Assembly: GCA_000431535.1 (NCBI GenBank)
Contig: HF991793.1
Coordinates: forward strand, 1 to 64,000
Reading direction: 5' to 3'
Origin: Clostridium sp. CAG:678
GTDB lineage: Bacteria > Bacillota > Clostridia > Oscillospirales > Acutalibacteraceae
DNA: 64,000 bases
Part shown: in pieces, positions 7,678 to 16,563 of the stretch
Numbering within the stretch: position 1 is the first letter of the stretch
Layout: every line of letters begins with the position of its first letter
The notes under the pieces: model-generated
Told to the model about the DNA's origin: nothing
The model's input: the letters and a program-made list of their open reading frames with translations, nothing else
The model's database searches: none
Made by a program: the position numbers and the translations under genes

Positions 7678-8691
7678 CTAAAATTTAATGCTATCAATTG
7701 GCATATTTGCATAAGCGTTCAGATCAGATCCGGCTTTTACGCCGCTTTGGTACTCATAATACCCCTGCGCCGCAACCATAGCGCCGTTATCCCCGCAATA
7801 GTTCAGTTCCGGCTTAAAAAGGCGGATCCCGCGCTTTTTGCAGAATTTTTCACATTCTGCGCGCAGCAGGGAATTTGCCGAAACGCCGCCCGCAAGCACG
7901 ATTTTTTTATACTTATAATTAACAGCCGCCTTTTCAAGATGATCAACAAGGCAGCCGACAACCGCTTTCTGATACGACGCGGCAAGATCCGCCGTGTGGA
8001 TCGGTTCGCCCTTTTGCGAGGCATTGTGAATGGTGTTGATCACAGATGTCTTGAGCCCGCTGAACGAAAAATCATACGGCGCGCCATCCACCCTTGGGTG
8101 CGGAAACGCATAAGCGTTTCGGTCGCCCTGCGCGCTGATTTTATCAATGCTGACTCCTCCGGGATAAGGCAGGCCCATTGCCCTGCCGGCTTTATCCAGC
8201 GCCTCTCCCGCAGCGTCATCACGGGTCTTGCCGATGATTTTATAATCCGTGTAGCTGTTTACGGCAACGATGTGCGAATGCCCGCCGCTGACAACCAGGC
8301 TCAGAAACGGCGGCTCCACATCAGAAGTGAGATAGTTTGCCGCAATATGGGAGCGAAGATGGTGAACGGGCACCAGCGGCTTGCCCGCGGAAACGGCAAG
8401 CCCCTTGGCAAAACTTACGCCCACAAGCAGAGCGCCGATCAGCCCGGGCGCATACGTTACCGCAACGGCGTCTATATCCCGAACCGTGCACCCGGCATCC
8501 GCAAGCGCCTGCGAAACAACGCCGCTGATTGCCTCCGCATGGCGGCGGGACGCGATCTCCGGCACAACGCCGCCGTACAACTTATGCTCTTCCAGCGACG
8601 ACGCGATCACATTTGATTTTACGGTTCTTCCGTTTTCAACCACTGCCGCGGCAGTTTCATCACAAGAGGATTCAATTCCCAGAATCCGCAA
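7678..8691 (-). CDS. tsaD: tRNA N6-threonylcarbamoyladenosine transferase
   Basis: Transfers the threonylcarbamoyl group to A37 of ANN-decoding tRNAs, working with TsaB and TsaE. The start of the Kae1/TsaD fold is GIESSCDETAAAVV; the metal-binding HHLRSH motif and the VSGGHSHI phosphate loop follow. A TTG start at 8691 (337 residues) is preferred because GGAGG lies 8 bases before it and the conserved N-terminus begins immediately. An in-frame ATG eight codons upstream would overlap rimI more and lacks an RBS. It overlaps the end of rimI by 20 bases. tsaB and tsaE are not in this window. Confidence 0.95.
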   Translation of the reverse strand: MRILGIESSCDETAAAVVENGRTVKSNVIASSLEEHKLYGGVVPEIASRRHAEAISGVVSQALADAGCTVRDIDAVAVTYAPGLIGALLVGVSFAKGLAVSAGKPLVPVHHLRSHIAANYLTSDVEPPFLSLVVSGGHSHIVAVNSYTDYKIIGKTRDDAAGEALDKAGRAMGLPYPGGVSIDKISAQGDRNAYAFPHPRVDGAPYDFSFSGLKTSVINTIHNASQKGEPIHTADLAASYQKAVVGCLVDHLEKAAVNYKYKKIVLAGGVSANSLLRAECEKFCKKRGIRLFKPELNYCGDNGAMVAAQGYYEYQSGVKAGSDLNAYANMPIDSIKF

Positions 8692-9130
8692 CGGCTCCGC
8701 CTCCTTCCACGGCATCCCTTTTCATAAGAACGGCATTTTCCTCGGGATCCGAATAATAATTTTTCCGCACGCCTGTGTCATAAAAGCCGAGAGAACGGTA
8801 AAGCGCAATCGCTGCGGCGTTGCTTTCCCGAACGTCCAGAAAAACATCGCCTTGCACATCTTCAAGACTTTTTTGGAGCACTGCGCGCGCAATGCCGCGG
8901 TTTCTGTACTGCGGCAAAACGCCAACGCGGACGATATCCGCCTCACCCGTAAGCGCATAAAGCCCAACAAAGCCCACGGCTTTTCCGCTTTCCACGGCAA
9001 CATAAAAGCGTGAAAATTCATTTTTGAGTTCCGCCGCAATAGAGATCTCATTCCACGGCTTGGAAAAGCACGCTTTCTCTATAGCGGCAACGTCTTTGAT
9101 ATATTTTTCTGATAACTGTTTAATTTCCAT
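8672..9130 (-). CDS. rimI: Ribosomal protein S18-alanine N-acetyltransferase (GNAT)
   Basis: A 152-residue GNAT-fold protein. The acetyl-CoA pyrophosphate loop is QYRNRGIA; downstream NAAAIALYRSLGF is the conserved strand-helix of RimI proteins. The position directly upstream of and overlapping tsaD is the standard Firmicutes arrangement and supports RimI over other GNATs. No good Shine-Dalgarno precedes the ATG, which lies 9 bases after the polA stop, so translation is probably coupled to polA. The C-terminal tail (about ten residues, Gly/Ala-rich) extends into tsaD. Confidence 0.88.
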   Translation of the reverse strand: MEIKQLSEKYIKDVAAIEKACFSKPWNEISIAAELKNEFSRFYVAVESGKAVGFVGLYALTGEADIVRVGVLPQYRNRGIARAVLQKSLEDVQGDVFLDVRESNAAAIALYRSLGFYDTGVRKNYYSDPEENAVLMKRDAVEGGGAVADSGN

Positions 9131-9139
9131 ATCTGAATA

Positions 9140-11713
9140 TTAATGTGAATCGTACCATGTTTTTCCGATTTTTCCGTCTGCAACCAAGCGCACTTTGAGT
9201 TTGCAGGCGTTTTCCATTTCTCTTGTAACGATCTGCAGCGCTTTTTCCGCCTCCTCCAGCGGTGCTTCCACGATCAGTTCGTCATGCACCTGAAGAATCA
9301 GGCGGGAGCGCATCTTTTCTTTTTCAAGGCTTTCATCCACGCGGATCATGGCAATCTTGATGATATCCGCCGCCGTGCCCTGAATGGGCATGTTGCGCGC
9401 AACCCGTTCGCCGAACGCCCTTAACATGCGGTTGGACGAAGCAAGTTCCGGCAGATATCTTCTGCGGTGAAACAGCGTTTCGGAATAGCCGTTTTCCTTT
9501 GCGGTATCGATCATTTTATCCATGTAATGCGCAACGCCGCTGAAATGGTGCAGATAGCCGTCTATATAATCCTTTGCTTCCTTCACGGATACGCCGATAT
9601 CCTTGGCAAGGCTGAACGCGCCGATGCCGTAAACAATACCGAAATTGACCGCCTTGGCGCGCGAACGCAGGAGCGGCGTAACCATTTCCTGCGGCAGGCC
9701 GAACACCTGTGCCGCTGTTGTTTTATGGATATCCTCGCCGTTGTTAAACGCGCGGATCATATTTTCATCATCCGCAAGCGCGGCAAGCACCCGCAGTTCG
9801 ATCTGGCTGTAATCCGCGTCGATCAGGGTAGAGCCGCCGCCCGCAACAAAAAAGCGGCGCATTTCCCTGCCGAGTTCCGTTCTGATTGGGATATTCTGCA
9901 GATTCGGCTCAAGCGAGGAGATCCTGCCCGTGCGTGTTTCCACCTGATTGAAAGAGGTGTGGATCCTGCCGTCCTCTCTGATCACCTTGAGCAGACCGTC
10001 GCAATACGTGGATTTCAGTTTTGCAAGGCTTCTGTATTCCAGTATCCGTTTCACGATCGGATAATCCGGGGCAAGTTCCTCCAGAACCTCCGCTTTAGTG
10101 GAATAACCGCTTTTGGTTTTCTTTTTACACGGTATATGCAGTTCCTCAAACAGCACCGTGCCAAGCTGCTTTGGTGAATTTATATTGAATTCTCTGCCCG
10201 CCATTTCGTATATCTCGCCAACAAGTTCATCAATCCTGCTGCCGAGCCGACTGCCGAAATCCTCTATGCCCTTTTTATCAACGGCAAATCCGGCAACCTC
10301 CATCTTTGCCAAAACGCGGGCAAGCGGAAGTTCTATATCATGCAGAAGAGACAGCTGACCCGCCTCTTTGAGCAATGCGTCTGTTTTTTCAAAAAGGTTT
10401 TCCAGCACAAGCGCGCTCAGCGCGGTCCGGCTGATCTCCGCCTGATCACATTCCGGAAACGCAATACCGTACTCCAAGCAGAGATGGTCTATATCATAAT
10501 TACTGTCTGACGGGCGGAGCAGATAAGCGGAAAGCATTAGATCGCCGCACACATTTTTGCAGTTTATGCCAAGCTTTGCGGCAAGGCGGTGCAGATATTT
10601 TGTGTTATAAGAAAACTTGCGGGCGTCGCACGCAAACAGTTTTTTTATAAAATCCGTAAAACCGGGTGCGGAATCTTCCACGATCTCCACCGCATTGCCT
10701 TTGGCAAAATACAGGCGGCGGATAGCGTTGTTTTCCAGATCAAACGTAAAATAAAGATCTCTGTTCAGATCAAATCCGCTCAGATCCGCCAGGGCTTTCA
10801 CCTCGGCAATGATCTTTTTTTCCTCCGGCGGCATACTGACAGCCTGCTGCGCCTGCAGCCCGAATTTATCGATCAGGCTGAAAAGTTCGTATTTTGCAAG
10901 CAGCATGGCTGCGCCGGAATTCACCCCCGGAATATAGGACGCTATGTCCGTATCAACCGGAGCGTTTGTGCGTATTGTGCCAAGATCCAGAGAAAGATAT
11001 GCCTTTTCTTTGTCACGGAGCAATTTTTCACGCACACCTTTTTTAATATCGATATTCTCTATATTTTCATAAATATTGTCTATCGTATGAAATCTCTGTA
11101 TAAGATTCAAAGCGGTTTTTGCGCCAACGCCTGCAACGCCGGGAATATTATCGCTGGAATCACCCTGCAGCGCCTTGACTTGGATCAATTCAGAGGGCGT
11201 TACGCCGTATTCCTGCATAATTGCGTTTTCATCGTAAATATCGGTTACCGGCCTGCCGGCTTTTGTGTGCGCAAGCAAAACTTTTACACCGCCGTGAGCA
11301 AGCTGCAAGGAATCCCGATCCCCGGTAGCGATAAAGCATTCGTTGCCCGCCTTGCGGCATGCCTGGGCAAGCGTGCCGAGAATATCGTCCGCCTCCCAGC
11401 CCGCGCATTCCACCGTTTTGAGGCCGAGAGACGCAAGGATCTCTTTAAGTATAGGCATCTGCATACGCAGTTCCTCCGGCATGGCATGCCTGCCGGCCTT
11501 ATATTCCGCATATTGCTTATGCCGAAACGTAGGGGCGTGCACATCAAACGCAATGCCCACCGCATCCGGCTGCGCAATCTCCTTTAATTTCAGCAAAATG
11601 TTTAAAAAGCCGTAAATAGCGTTCGTATAGATCCCGCTTTTGGTGGAAAGCAGTTTTATGCCGTAAAAAGCGCGGTTTATGATGCTGTTTCCGTCCAGCA
11701 CAAGAAGTTTCAC
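9140..11713 (-). CDS. polA: DNA polymerase I
   Basis: An 857-residue repair and Okazaki-fragment-processing polymerase. The N-terminal 5'-3' exonuclease (1-290) has the DGNSIINRAFYG start and GWEADDILG. The C-terminal polymerase has RTGRISSLEPNLQNIP, DADYSQIELRVLA (motif A), RSRAKAVNFGIVYG (motif B) and LQVHDELIVEAP (motif C). The middle 3'-5' exonuclease domain looks inactive: the ExoII aspartate is replaced (YNTKYLHRL) and no YxxxD motif III is present, as in many Firmicutes. The start is GTG at 11713 behind AGGTGATC, an exact 8-base match to the 16S tail. It leads a polA-rimI-tsaD operon. Confidence 0.97.
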   Translation of the reverse strand: MKLLVLDGNSIINRAFYGIKLLSTKSGIYTNAIYGFLNILLKLKEIAQPDAVGIAFDVHAPTFRHKQYAEYKAGRHAMPEELRMQMPILKEILASLGLKTVECAGWEADDILGTLAQACRKAGNECFIATGDRDSLQLAHGGVKVLLAHTKAGRPVTDIYDENAIMQEYGVTPSELIQVKALQGDSSDNIPGVAGVGAKTALNLIQRFHTIDNIYENIENIDIKKGVREKLLRDKEKAYLSLDLGTIRTNAPVDTDIASYIPGVNSGAAMLLAKYELFSLIDKFGLQAQQAVSMPPEEKKIIAEVKALADLSGFDLNRDLYFTFDLENNAIRRLYFAKGNAVEIVEDSAPGFTDFIKKLFACDARKFSYNTKYLHRLAAKLGINCKNVCGDLMLSAYLLRPSDSNYDIDHLCLEYGIAFPECDQAEISRTALSALVLENLFEKTDALLKEAGQLSLLHDIELPLARVLAKMEVAGFAVDKKGIEDFGSRLGSRIDELVGEIYEMAGREFNINSPKQLGTVLFEELHIPCKKKTKSGYSTKAEVLEELAPDYPIVKRILEYRSLAKLKSTYCDGLLKVIREDGRIHTSFNQVETRTGRISSLEPNLQNIPIRTELGREMRRFFVAGGGSTLIDADYSQIELRVLAALADDENMIRAFNNGEDIHKTTAAQVFGLPQEMVTPLLRSRAKAVNFGIVYGIGAFSLAKDIGVSVKEAKDYIDGYLHHFSGVAHYMDKMIDTAKENGYSETLFHRRRYLPELASSNRMLRAFGERVARNMPIQGTAADIIKIAMIRVDESLEKEKMRSRLILQVHDELIVEAPLEEAEKALQIVTREMENACKLKVRLVADGKIGKTWYDSH

Positions 11714-11745
11714 GATTGATCACCTGTAAAAAATAGTTTCAGCCT

Positions 11746-11786
11746 TTAAAAAACCGGCTTTCATTAGGATACCCAGTGAAAGCCGG
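11746..11786 (-). terminator. Terminator of the M28 peptidase gene
   Basis: A 10-bp stem CCGGCTTTCA/TGAAAGCCGG (11754-11763 with 11776-11785) followed by a T run on the minus strand. It lies between the peptidase stop and polA. Confidence 0.85.
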
Positions 11787-11803
11787 CAGCAGTTAATCAT
11801 AAA

Positions 11804-13066
11804 TCAGTCTGTTATGCCTTTGGCGCCCTCTTTATCAAACATGCAGCACGCCTCGACCATAATGGAAATGCCCGCTTCAATCGCCTCCGGTCTGAGATTT
11901 TCCGGATTATCAAGACGGGTGTGATAATATCTTGGCGGGGCGGGATCCATTGCCGCAAATCCCGTTGCCGGAATACCGCGCTGTGTGAACGCCGCCGCAT
12001 CAGAGCCGCCTATGTAAATGGATTCATACTTCACATCAAATCCGCAGTTTGCGCTGGCATCATGCATAAGCACTTTGGAGCCTTCATGGTGCTGAAGGGT
12101 TCCGGAAAGGTCTTTATGGTATACCGCCATGGATTCCAAATCCCGGAACGTATCAATCGCAACCACACAGGTGGGGATCTCTTTTAATTCTTTTTCATGC
12201 GCCTTGGCAAACGCTTTTGCGCCGCGCAGGCCAGCCTCTTCAGAGCCGGAGCAAACAAGCATCACTTCCGTGTTTTCAAAACGCACGCCGGCTTCCGCAA
12301 GCGCCTTTATGGTTGCCATGCCCACATAGCAGCCGGAAAGGTTATCCGAAGCGCCGGGAACAGATTTGGTCCAGCTTTGGAAAAAGAGAAACGCAAATTC
12401 AAACGGAATGAAAACGCAGGAGATCACAAAAAATGTGATGAAAAACCATCTGGCGCTTTCAATGCTCATTGCGGCGGAACCCTTGCCTGCGATGATGCAC
12501 ACGAGCGCAAAGATCGTATCTACCACAAGGCCTACCACTGCCGGGATCTCCACAAACAGCTTTGCCTGCAGACCGCCGATCAGGTAATTCAAAGTCCATT
12601 CAAACTGAGAATCGGAATGGCCCACCATAACGAATCTTCTTTTCACCTCGCCGGACGGCTTTCGGATTGCCACCATATTGTGGGAAGTCTGTTTTGGGAA
12701 AAGAAAATCATCAAATTGTTTATACATCAGGAATTCGAATACAAGCGGAATAAACGCAAGCACGCACAAAATGAACGCCGCTATGGGGCTTGCGAACCAG
12801 TTTACAAAAACGCTTGCGATGCCGCATGCAACCGTAAACGGAATAAAGCCCATAAAACCCTGGCGATGAAGTGTAAACTCCTCAATACGGGTCTCCTCGC
12901 AGTAGTTTTTCATATCTTTCTGAAACCACTGCTGGGCACGGTGCTCCTCCGGGGAGCCGGGCTTTCTGGGCCCGATTTTATTGCAGATCTTTGTGATTCC
13001 TTTTACAGCGTATTCGGTCTGGCGTTTAATGTCATAATCCTTGCCGTATTCGAGTGCGATTTTCAT
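11804..13066 (-). CDS. Membrane-embedded M28-type aminopeptidase
   Basis: A 420-residue zinc peptidase of the M28 fold interrupted by membrane helices. Metal-ligand motifs in order are VGHSDSQFEW, PGASDNLSG, CSGSEEAGLRG and the C-terminal YYHTRLDNPENL. Two hydrophobic pairs interrupt the domain (about residues 75-115 and 180-235), so the catalytic part is tethered to the membrane. Substrate side and specificity cannot be read. AGGAG precedes the ATG by 10 bases. It is monocistronic, with its own promoter and terminator. Confidence 0.85.
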   Translation of the reverse strand: MKIALEYGKDYDIKRQTEYAVKGITKICNKIGPRKPGSPEEHRAQQWFQKDMKNYCEETRIEEFTLHRQGFMGFIPFTVACGIASVFVNWFASPIAAFILCVLAFIPLVFEFLMYKQFDDFLFPKQTSHNMVAIRKPSGEVKRRFVMVGHSDSQFEWTLNYLIGGLQAKLFVEIPAVVGLVVDTIFALVCIIAGKGSAAMSIESARWFFITFFVISCVFIPFEFAFLFFQSWTKSVPGASDNLSGCYVGMATIKALAEAGVRFENTEVMLVCSGSEEAGLRGAKAFAKAHEKELKEIPTCVVAIDTFRDLESMAVYHKDLSGTLQHHEGSKVLMHDASANCGFDVKYESIYIGGSDAAAFTQRGIPATGFAAMDPAPPRYYHTRLDNPENLRPEAIEAGISIMVEACCMFDKEGAKGITD

Positions 13067-13098
13067 AATAAGAAACTCCTAAATAATCATGATACAAT

Positions 13099-13127
13099 AT
13101 TCTACCATATTGCACCGGGTTTTACAA
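13099..13127 (-). promoter_or_regulatory. Promoter of the M28 peptidase gene
   Basis: Minus strand: -35 TTGTAA (13122-13127), a 17-bp spacer and -10 TAGAAT (13099-13104). Confidence 0.6.
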
Positions 13128-13169
13128 CTTTATTTCTAAACAAAATATAAATTAAATCTGCCTGCCGGG

Positions 13170-14408
13170 TTATGAAAGATGATGAATAAAGATACCGGAA
13201 AGCAGTTTCGGCTCAAACCAGGTGGATTTCGGCGGCATGATCTCGCCCGCGTCCGCGATCGCCATCAGTTCCTCCACCGTGGTGGGAAACATGGAAAAGG
13301 CAAGTTTCATATCGCTGTTCGCTCTTTTTTCAAGTTCGCCTAGCCCGCGTATACCGCCGATAAAATCAATTCTGTCATCGTTTTTCGGATCTTTTATGCC
13401 CAAAACGGGATCCAGCAGATTATTCTGCAAAACGGAAACATCCAGCGAATCCACAAGATCCAGATCCTGAAGGATCTTATCCTTTGCAGAAAGCGAATAC
13501 CACTGAGAATCCAGATACATGCCGAACGTGTGTTTTTTGACGGGGGCAAAAGGCTTTTCCTGCTTTTTCACTTCAAAGGCATCGGAGATCCTGCCGATAA
13601 ATTCAGCCGGCGTAAAGCCGTTTAGATCTTTCACGACCCGGTTGTAATCCATAATGTGCAGATCCGAATCCGGAAACGCAACGGCAAGGAAGAAATTAAA
13701 CGCCTCGCTGCCTGTATAGCCGCCGTTTTCATACCGTTTCATCTGGCCCACACGCACAGCGGATTCACATCTGTGGTGCCCATCCGCAATATAAAATGCT
13801 TTTACGGATTCAAAAAGTTCCGTAAGCCGGGAGATCACCGCGGCATCATCAATAACCCAAACCGTTTGCAGCGCGCCCGCCGCCTCAAAATTATACACCG
13901 GCCTGTGGCGGGCGGCAAAATCGTTTACCAGATCCGATATTTCGTCCTTTTTTCGGTAAGTAAGGAAAATCGGGCCGGTATTCGCATTGGTAACACTGAC
14001 GTGGCGGATCCTGTCCGCCTCTTTTTTGGCAAGCGTCTTTTCATGCTTTTTGATTACATTATTCATATAATCATCAATGGAGGCGCAGCCTGCAAGACCC
14101 GTCTGCACCCTGCCGTTCATCTCCTGCCTGTAAATGTAAAAGCAGGGGGCGCCGTCCTGCACAAGAGCGCCGCTTTTTTCAAGGTTCAGAAGATTTTCCT
14201 TTGCTTTTTCATAGACCGCTTTTTCATAAGGACTTGTGCCCGGCGGAAGATCGATCTCTGCCCTATCCACATGCAGGAAAGAAAGCGGATTCCCCTGCAC
14301 AGCCTCGCGCGCCTCCTCGCTGCTCATCACATCATACGGCAGCGCAGGAATAAGCCGCTGATATTTTTCAGCAGGTCTGAATGCCTTAAAAGCTCTGAAT
14401 ACAGCCAA
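13170..14408 (-). CDS. DUF1015 family protein
   Basis: A 412-residue member of the DUF1015 family, recognised by the N-terminal FRPAEKYQRLIPALPYDVMS, the central HEKTLAKKEADRIRHV with TGPIFLTY, and YIADGHHRCESA. The family is widespread, often near serine-synthesis genes, and its reaction is not settled; the conserved His and Asp suggest an enzyme. The start is TTG at 14408 with GGGAGG 7 bases upstream. It follows coaX by 15 bases and is probably co-transcribed with it. Confidence 0.85.
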   Translation of the reverse strand: MAVFRAFKAFRPAEKYQRLIPALPYDVMSSEEAREAVQGNPLSFLHVDRAEIDLPPGTSPYEKAVYEKAKENLLNLEKSGALVQDGAPCFYIYRQEMNGRVQTGLAGCASIDDYMNNVIKKHEKTLAKKEADRIRHVSVTNANTGPIFLTYRKKDEISDLVNDFAARHRPVYNFEAAGALQTVWVIDDAAVISRLTELFESVKAFYIADGHHRCESAVRVGQMKRYENGGYTGSEAFNFFLAVAFPDSDLHIMDYNRVVKDLNGFTPAEFIGRISDAFEVKKQEKPFAPVKKHTFGMYLDSQWYSLSAKDKILQDLDLVDSLDVSVLQNNLLDPVLGIKDPKNDDRIDFIGGIRGLGELEKRANSDMKLAFSMFPTTVEELMAIADAGEIMPPKSTWFEPKLLSGIFIHHLS

Positions 14409-14423
14409 AACAATGCCTCCCGA

Positions 14424-15185
14424 TCACTTCTGATTCTTTTCGTAGATTATTCTAAGCCCCTCAAGCAAAAGGTTATCGTCTACCGTAACGGGGATCCTGA
14501 TTTCCTTGGCTATGGAACGTCCCAGTCCGCCGGTAATGATCACGTTTGCTTTTTCGCCGAGTTCTTCCTCAAACCGCGCCGCCATACCTTCTATGAGCGC
14601 CGCCGTGCCGATCACAGAGCCGCATTTCATTGCCTCAGCAGTGTTGGTTGCTATAACCTTAGACGGTGCGGATATATCCGTTTGGGCAAGCAGCGCAGTG
14701 CTGGTGGAAAGCGCCTTTAACGCGGTTTTTACGCCACATACAATGGCGCCGCCGAGATGCGCGCCGTTTTTATCTATAACGGATGCCGTTGTGGCAGTGC
14801 CGATATCAAACAAAATGGCAGGAAGTTTGTATTTATGGATCACGGCAACATCCCCGGCAACCAGATCTGCGCCCATCTCCGCAGGATTATCCAGCTTAAT
14901 ATTAAGCCCGGTTTTGATTCCGGGGCCTACCACAAGAAGTTCTACGCCGCAGACTAATTTAACGGCTTTTTTGATCGTTCTGACAAGCGCCGGCACAACG
15001 CTGGAGATCACGCCGCCCGTAATTTCACTTACGCCGTTTAGATCCAGAAATGTTTTTAGTTTCATGGAAAATTCTATGGTAGTTTCGCTCGTATCGGTTG
15101 AAAGTCTGCCGCTGCAAACTAAATTTTTATCATCCCAAACGCCAAGAACGGTGTTTGTATTGCCAACATCTGCAACAAGTATCAT
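14424..15185 (-). CDS. coaX: Type III pantothenate kinase
   Basis: Phosphorylates pantothenate, the first step of coenzyme A synthesis. 253 residues, ASKHA fold: phosphate-1 motif VADVGNTNTVLGVW, the GADLVAGDVA segment, phosphate-2 FDIGTATTASVID and ITGGLGRSIA near the C-terminus. ATG at 15185 was chosen at the conserved MILVADVGNT start, although the frame is open 24 codons further into the promoter. The RBS is weak (AAAGGCGG). Unlike type I and II enzymes, this class is typically monovalent-cation dependent and insensitive to CoA. Confidence 0.95.
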   Translation of the reverse strand: MILVADVGNTNTVLGVWDDKNLVCSGRLSTDTSETTIEFSMKLKTFLDLNGVSEITGGVISSVVPALVRTIKKAVKLVCGVELLVVGPGIKTGLNIKLDNPAEMGADLVAGDVAVIHKYKLPAILFDIGTATTASVIDKNGAHLGGAIVCGVKTALKALSTSTALLAQTDISAPSKVIATNTAEAMKCGSVIGTAALIEGMAARFEEELGEKANVIITGGLGRSIAKEIRIPVTVDDNLLLEGLRIIYEKNQK

Positions 15186-15234
15186 AAACTGCCCGCCTTT
15201 CCGCGCCGCAGGGCGCAATGCATTAATAAAATCT

Positions 15235-15263
15235 ATTATATTATAATTCCCTGCCAAAGTAAA
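15235..15263 (-). promoter_or_regulatory. coaX promoter
   Basis: Minus strand: -35 TTTACT (15258-15263), a 17-bp spacer and -10 TATAAT (15235-15240). Confidence 0.6.
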
Positions 15264-15356
15264 GAAAAAGCGATTACAGAAAACAAAAAAGCCCGGCGCA
15301 AAAGTTTTCGACGTTTCTATTTTTGATTTATTTAAAAATACAGATTAAAGGAGCAT

Positions 15357-15391
15357 AAAAAACACCTGCAAGCCAACGCGCAGGTGTTTTT
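15357..15391. terminator. Terminator of the phage structural operon
   Basis: A 12-bp stem (AAAAACACCTGC with its complement) around a 10-nt loop, with A and T runs on either side, so it works on both strands. It lies about 80 bases after the last phage gene and separates it from coaX. Confidence 0.85.
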
Positions 15392-15468
15392 CATTTTATG
15401 TATAGTATCTGTAGTTTGCAAAACGTTTCTTATCGTGAAACGTCAAAACTTTCATGTAGAACCCATTT

Positions 15469-15945
15469 TTATCTGAACAGAACATAAAAATAAGTGTGCC
15501 CTATGGAATTCATTCTTGGATACTCGTTCTTTGCCACCGGCGATAACGGATCAGACGCCACGAGATCGCTGCCGGATAGGGATATGCCGGACATGCTGCC
15601 ACGCTGCGCCGTAAACGCCATATAACTGTAACTGGCGCTGTTGCTGAAATCCGTTTGCTGAGGCGGGCTGTTCAGGCAATAAACGAACCCGAAAGTCGGC
15701 CTAAACGGGCAGTTTGTGACCACCGTTTGTTTCTGCTCGCCGTTTCCGAAATACACACCGTAATAATACGGCATATCAAACTTTTCTCTGTCTTCCTCAG
15801 AAAGATGGCACTGCAGATCCGTCGTGTGTTCAGACGCAAATGCGTCTATCTTTTCATTATCTGAATTAAAATCGGTCCTTTGCGGCTTATCACTGCCAAG
15901 CCAGCTTGAAAGACCCAGATAAGACGTTTTGTTTGTTGCACTCAT
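15469..15945 (-). CDS. Phage tail-fibre-like or receptor-end protein
   Basis: A 158-residue protein at the end of the structural operon. The first 35 residues (SWLGSDKPQRTDFNSDNEKIDA) resemble the N-terminus of many clostridial phage fibre proteins, which attach to the baseplate. The rest is Ser/Gly/aromatic-rich beta sequence with no recognised domain. At 158 residues it is short for a fibre and may be a minimal adhesin or truncated. A weak AAGG lies 10 bases upstream of ATG. Confidence 0.55.
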   Translation of the reverse strand: MSATNKTSYLGLSSWLGSDKPQRTDFNSDNEKIDAFASEHTTDLQCHLSEEDREKFDMPYYYGVYFGNGEQKQTVVTNCPFRPTFGFVYCLNSPPQQTDFSNSASYSYMAFTAQRGSMSGISLSGSDLVASDPLSPVAKNEYPRMNSIGHTYFYVLFR

Positions 15946-15981
15946 TCTATGATAACCTTACCTTTCTGCGCAATTTTACAT

Positions 15982-16563
15982 TCAGCCGGCAGATGCCGTC
16001 TGTTCCGCCTCGCCGCCTATTTTTTCCCAAACAGAAAACGGCAGTTTCAGGCGGTCCGATTCAAACCACCTGTAATCCAAAGAATCCAGAAAATCAAAGG
16101 TCAGCCCCGCGCCCGTAAACTGCGGCGCAAAAAAAGCGGGATAATCGTTATTATAAAGATCGGAAAACGCGGCAAGCGTTTCCTGATTAACCGGTGAAAC
16201 ATGCACCTTTTCCTGTAAATTTTCCACTGTATAATGATATCCAGGCGTACCGATCTCCTTTTCCCGAAATTCCTGCCGGCTCATAAAAAAGAATCCTTCG
16301 GAAAGGCGGCGGATAATATTTTCTTTCGTCTCCTGCTGCGTTGCCCCGCGATCCATATTCAAAAGATCACAGTACATCAAGATGCCCTCTTCGCCCATCG
16401 TATCCGTAAAAACTTCCGAAAGCGCCTGCTCCGCCCTGCCCAGCGCGGCAGAGACCGCAGCGGCATACGCTTTCAGTTCCGCGCGATCCCGGCTGCCCTC
16501 TGCTCCGCCGAGGCCTACGGTATCAAAAAGCGAAAAAAGCCTGCTGTATACCCCGCTATTCAT
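15982..16563 (-). CDS. Phage baseplate protein, Mu gp48 / YmfQ-like
   Basis: 193 residues, placed directly after the baseplate J gene as Mu gp48/DUF2313 proteins are. The sequence has the family's alpha-rich N-terminus (MNSGVYSRLFSLFD and an Ala-rich segment) and a C-terminal part that would contact the fibre. ATG at 16563 is chosen: AGGTGG sits 6 bases upstream, while an ATG six codons earlier has no RBS. Its start overlaps the end of baseplate J by 8 bases. Family call rests mainly on gene order and size. Confidence 0.65.
   Translation of the reverse strand: MNSGVYSRLFSLFDTVGLGGAEGSRDRAELKAYAAAVSAALGRAEQALSEVFTDTMGEEGILMYCDLLNMDRGATQQETKENIIRRLSEGFFFMSRQEFREKEIGTPGYHYTVENLQEKVHVSPVNQETLAAFSDLYNNDYPAFFAPQFTGAGLTFDFLDSLDYRWFESDRLKLPFSVWEKIGGEAEQTASAG

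Noticed and set aside
9467-12600. Long open frames opposite polA and the M28 peptidase
   Set aside because: Shadow frames of real genes with strong motifs; rich in Cys, His, Arg and without RBS.
15186-15470. Attachment-site repeats flanking the phage cassette
   Set aside because: By eye no identical stretch was found in both 15,290-15,470 and 25,980-26,160.
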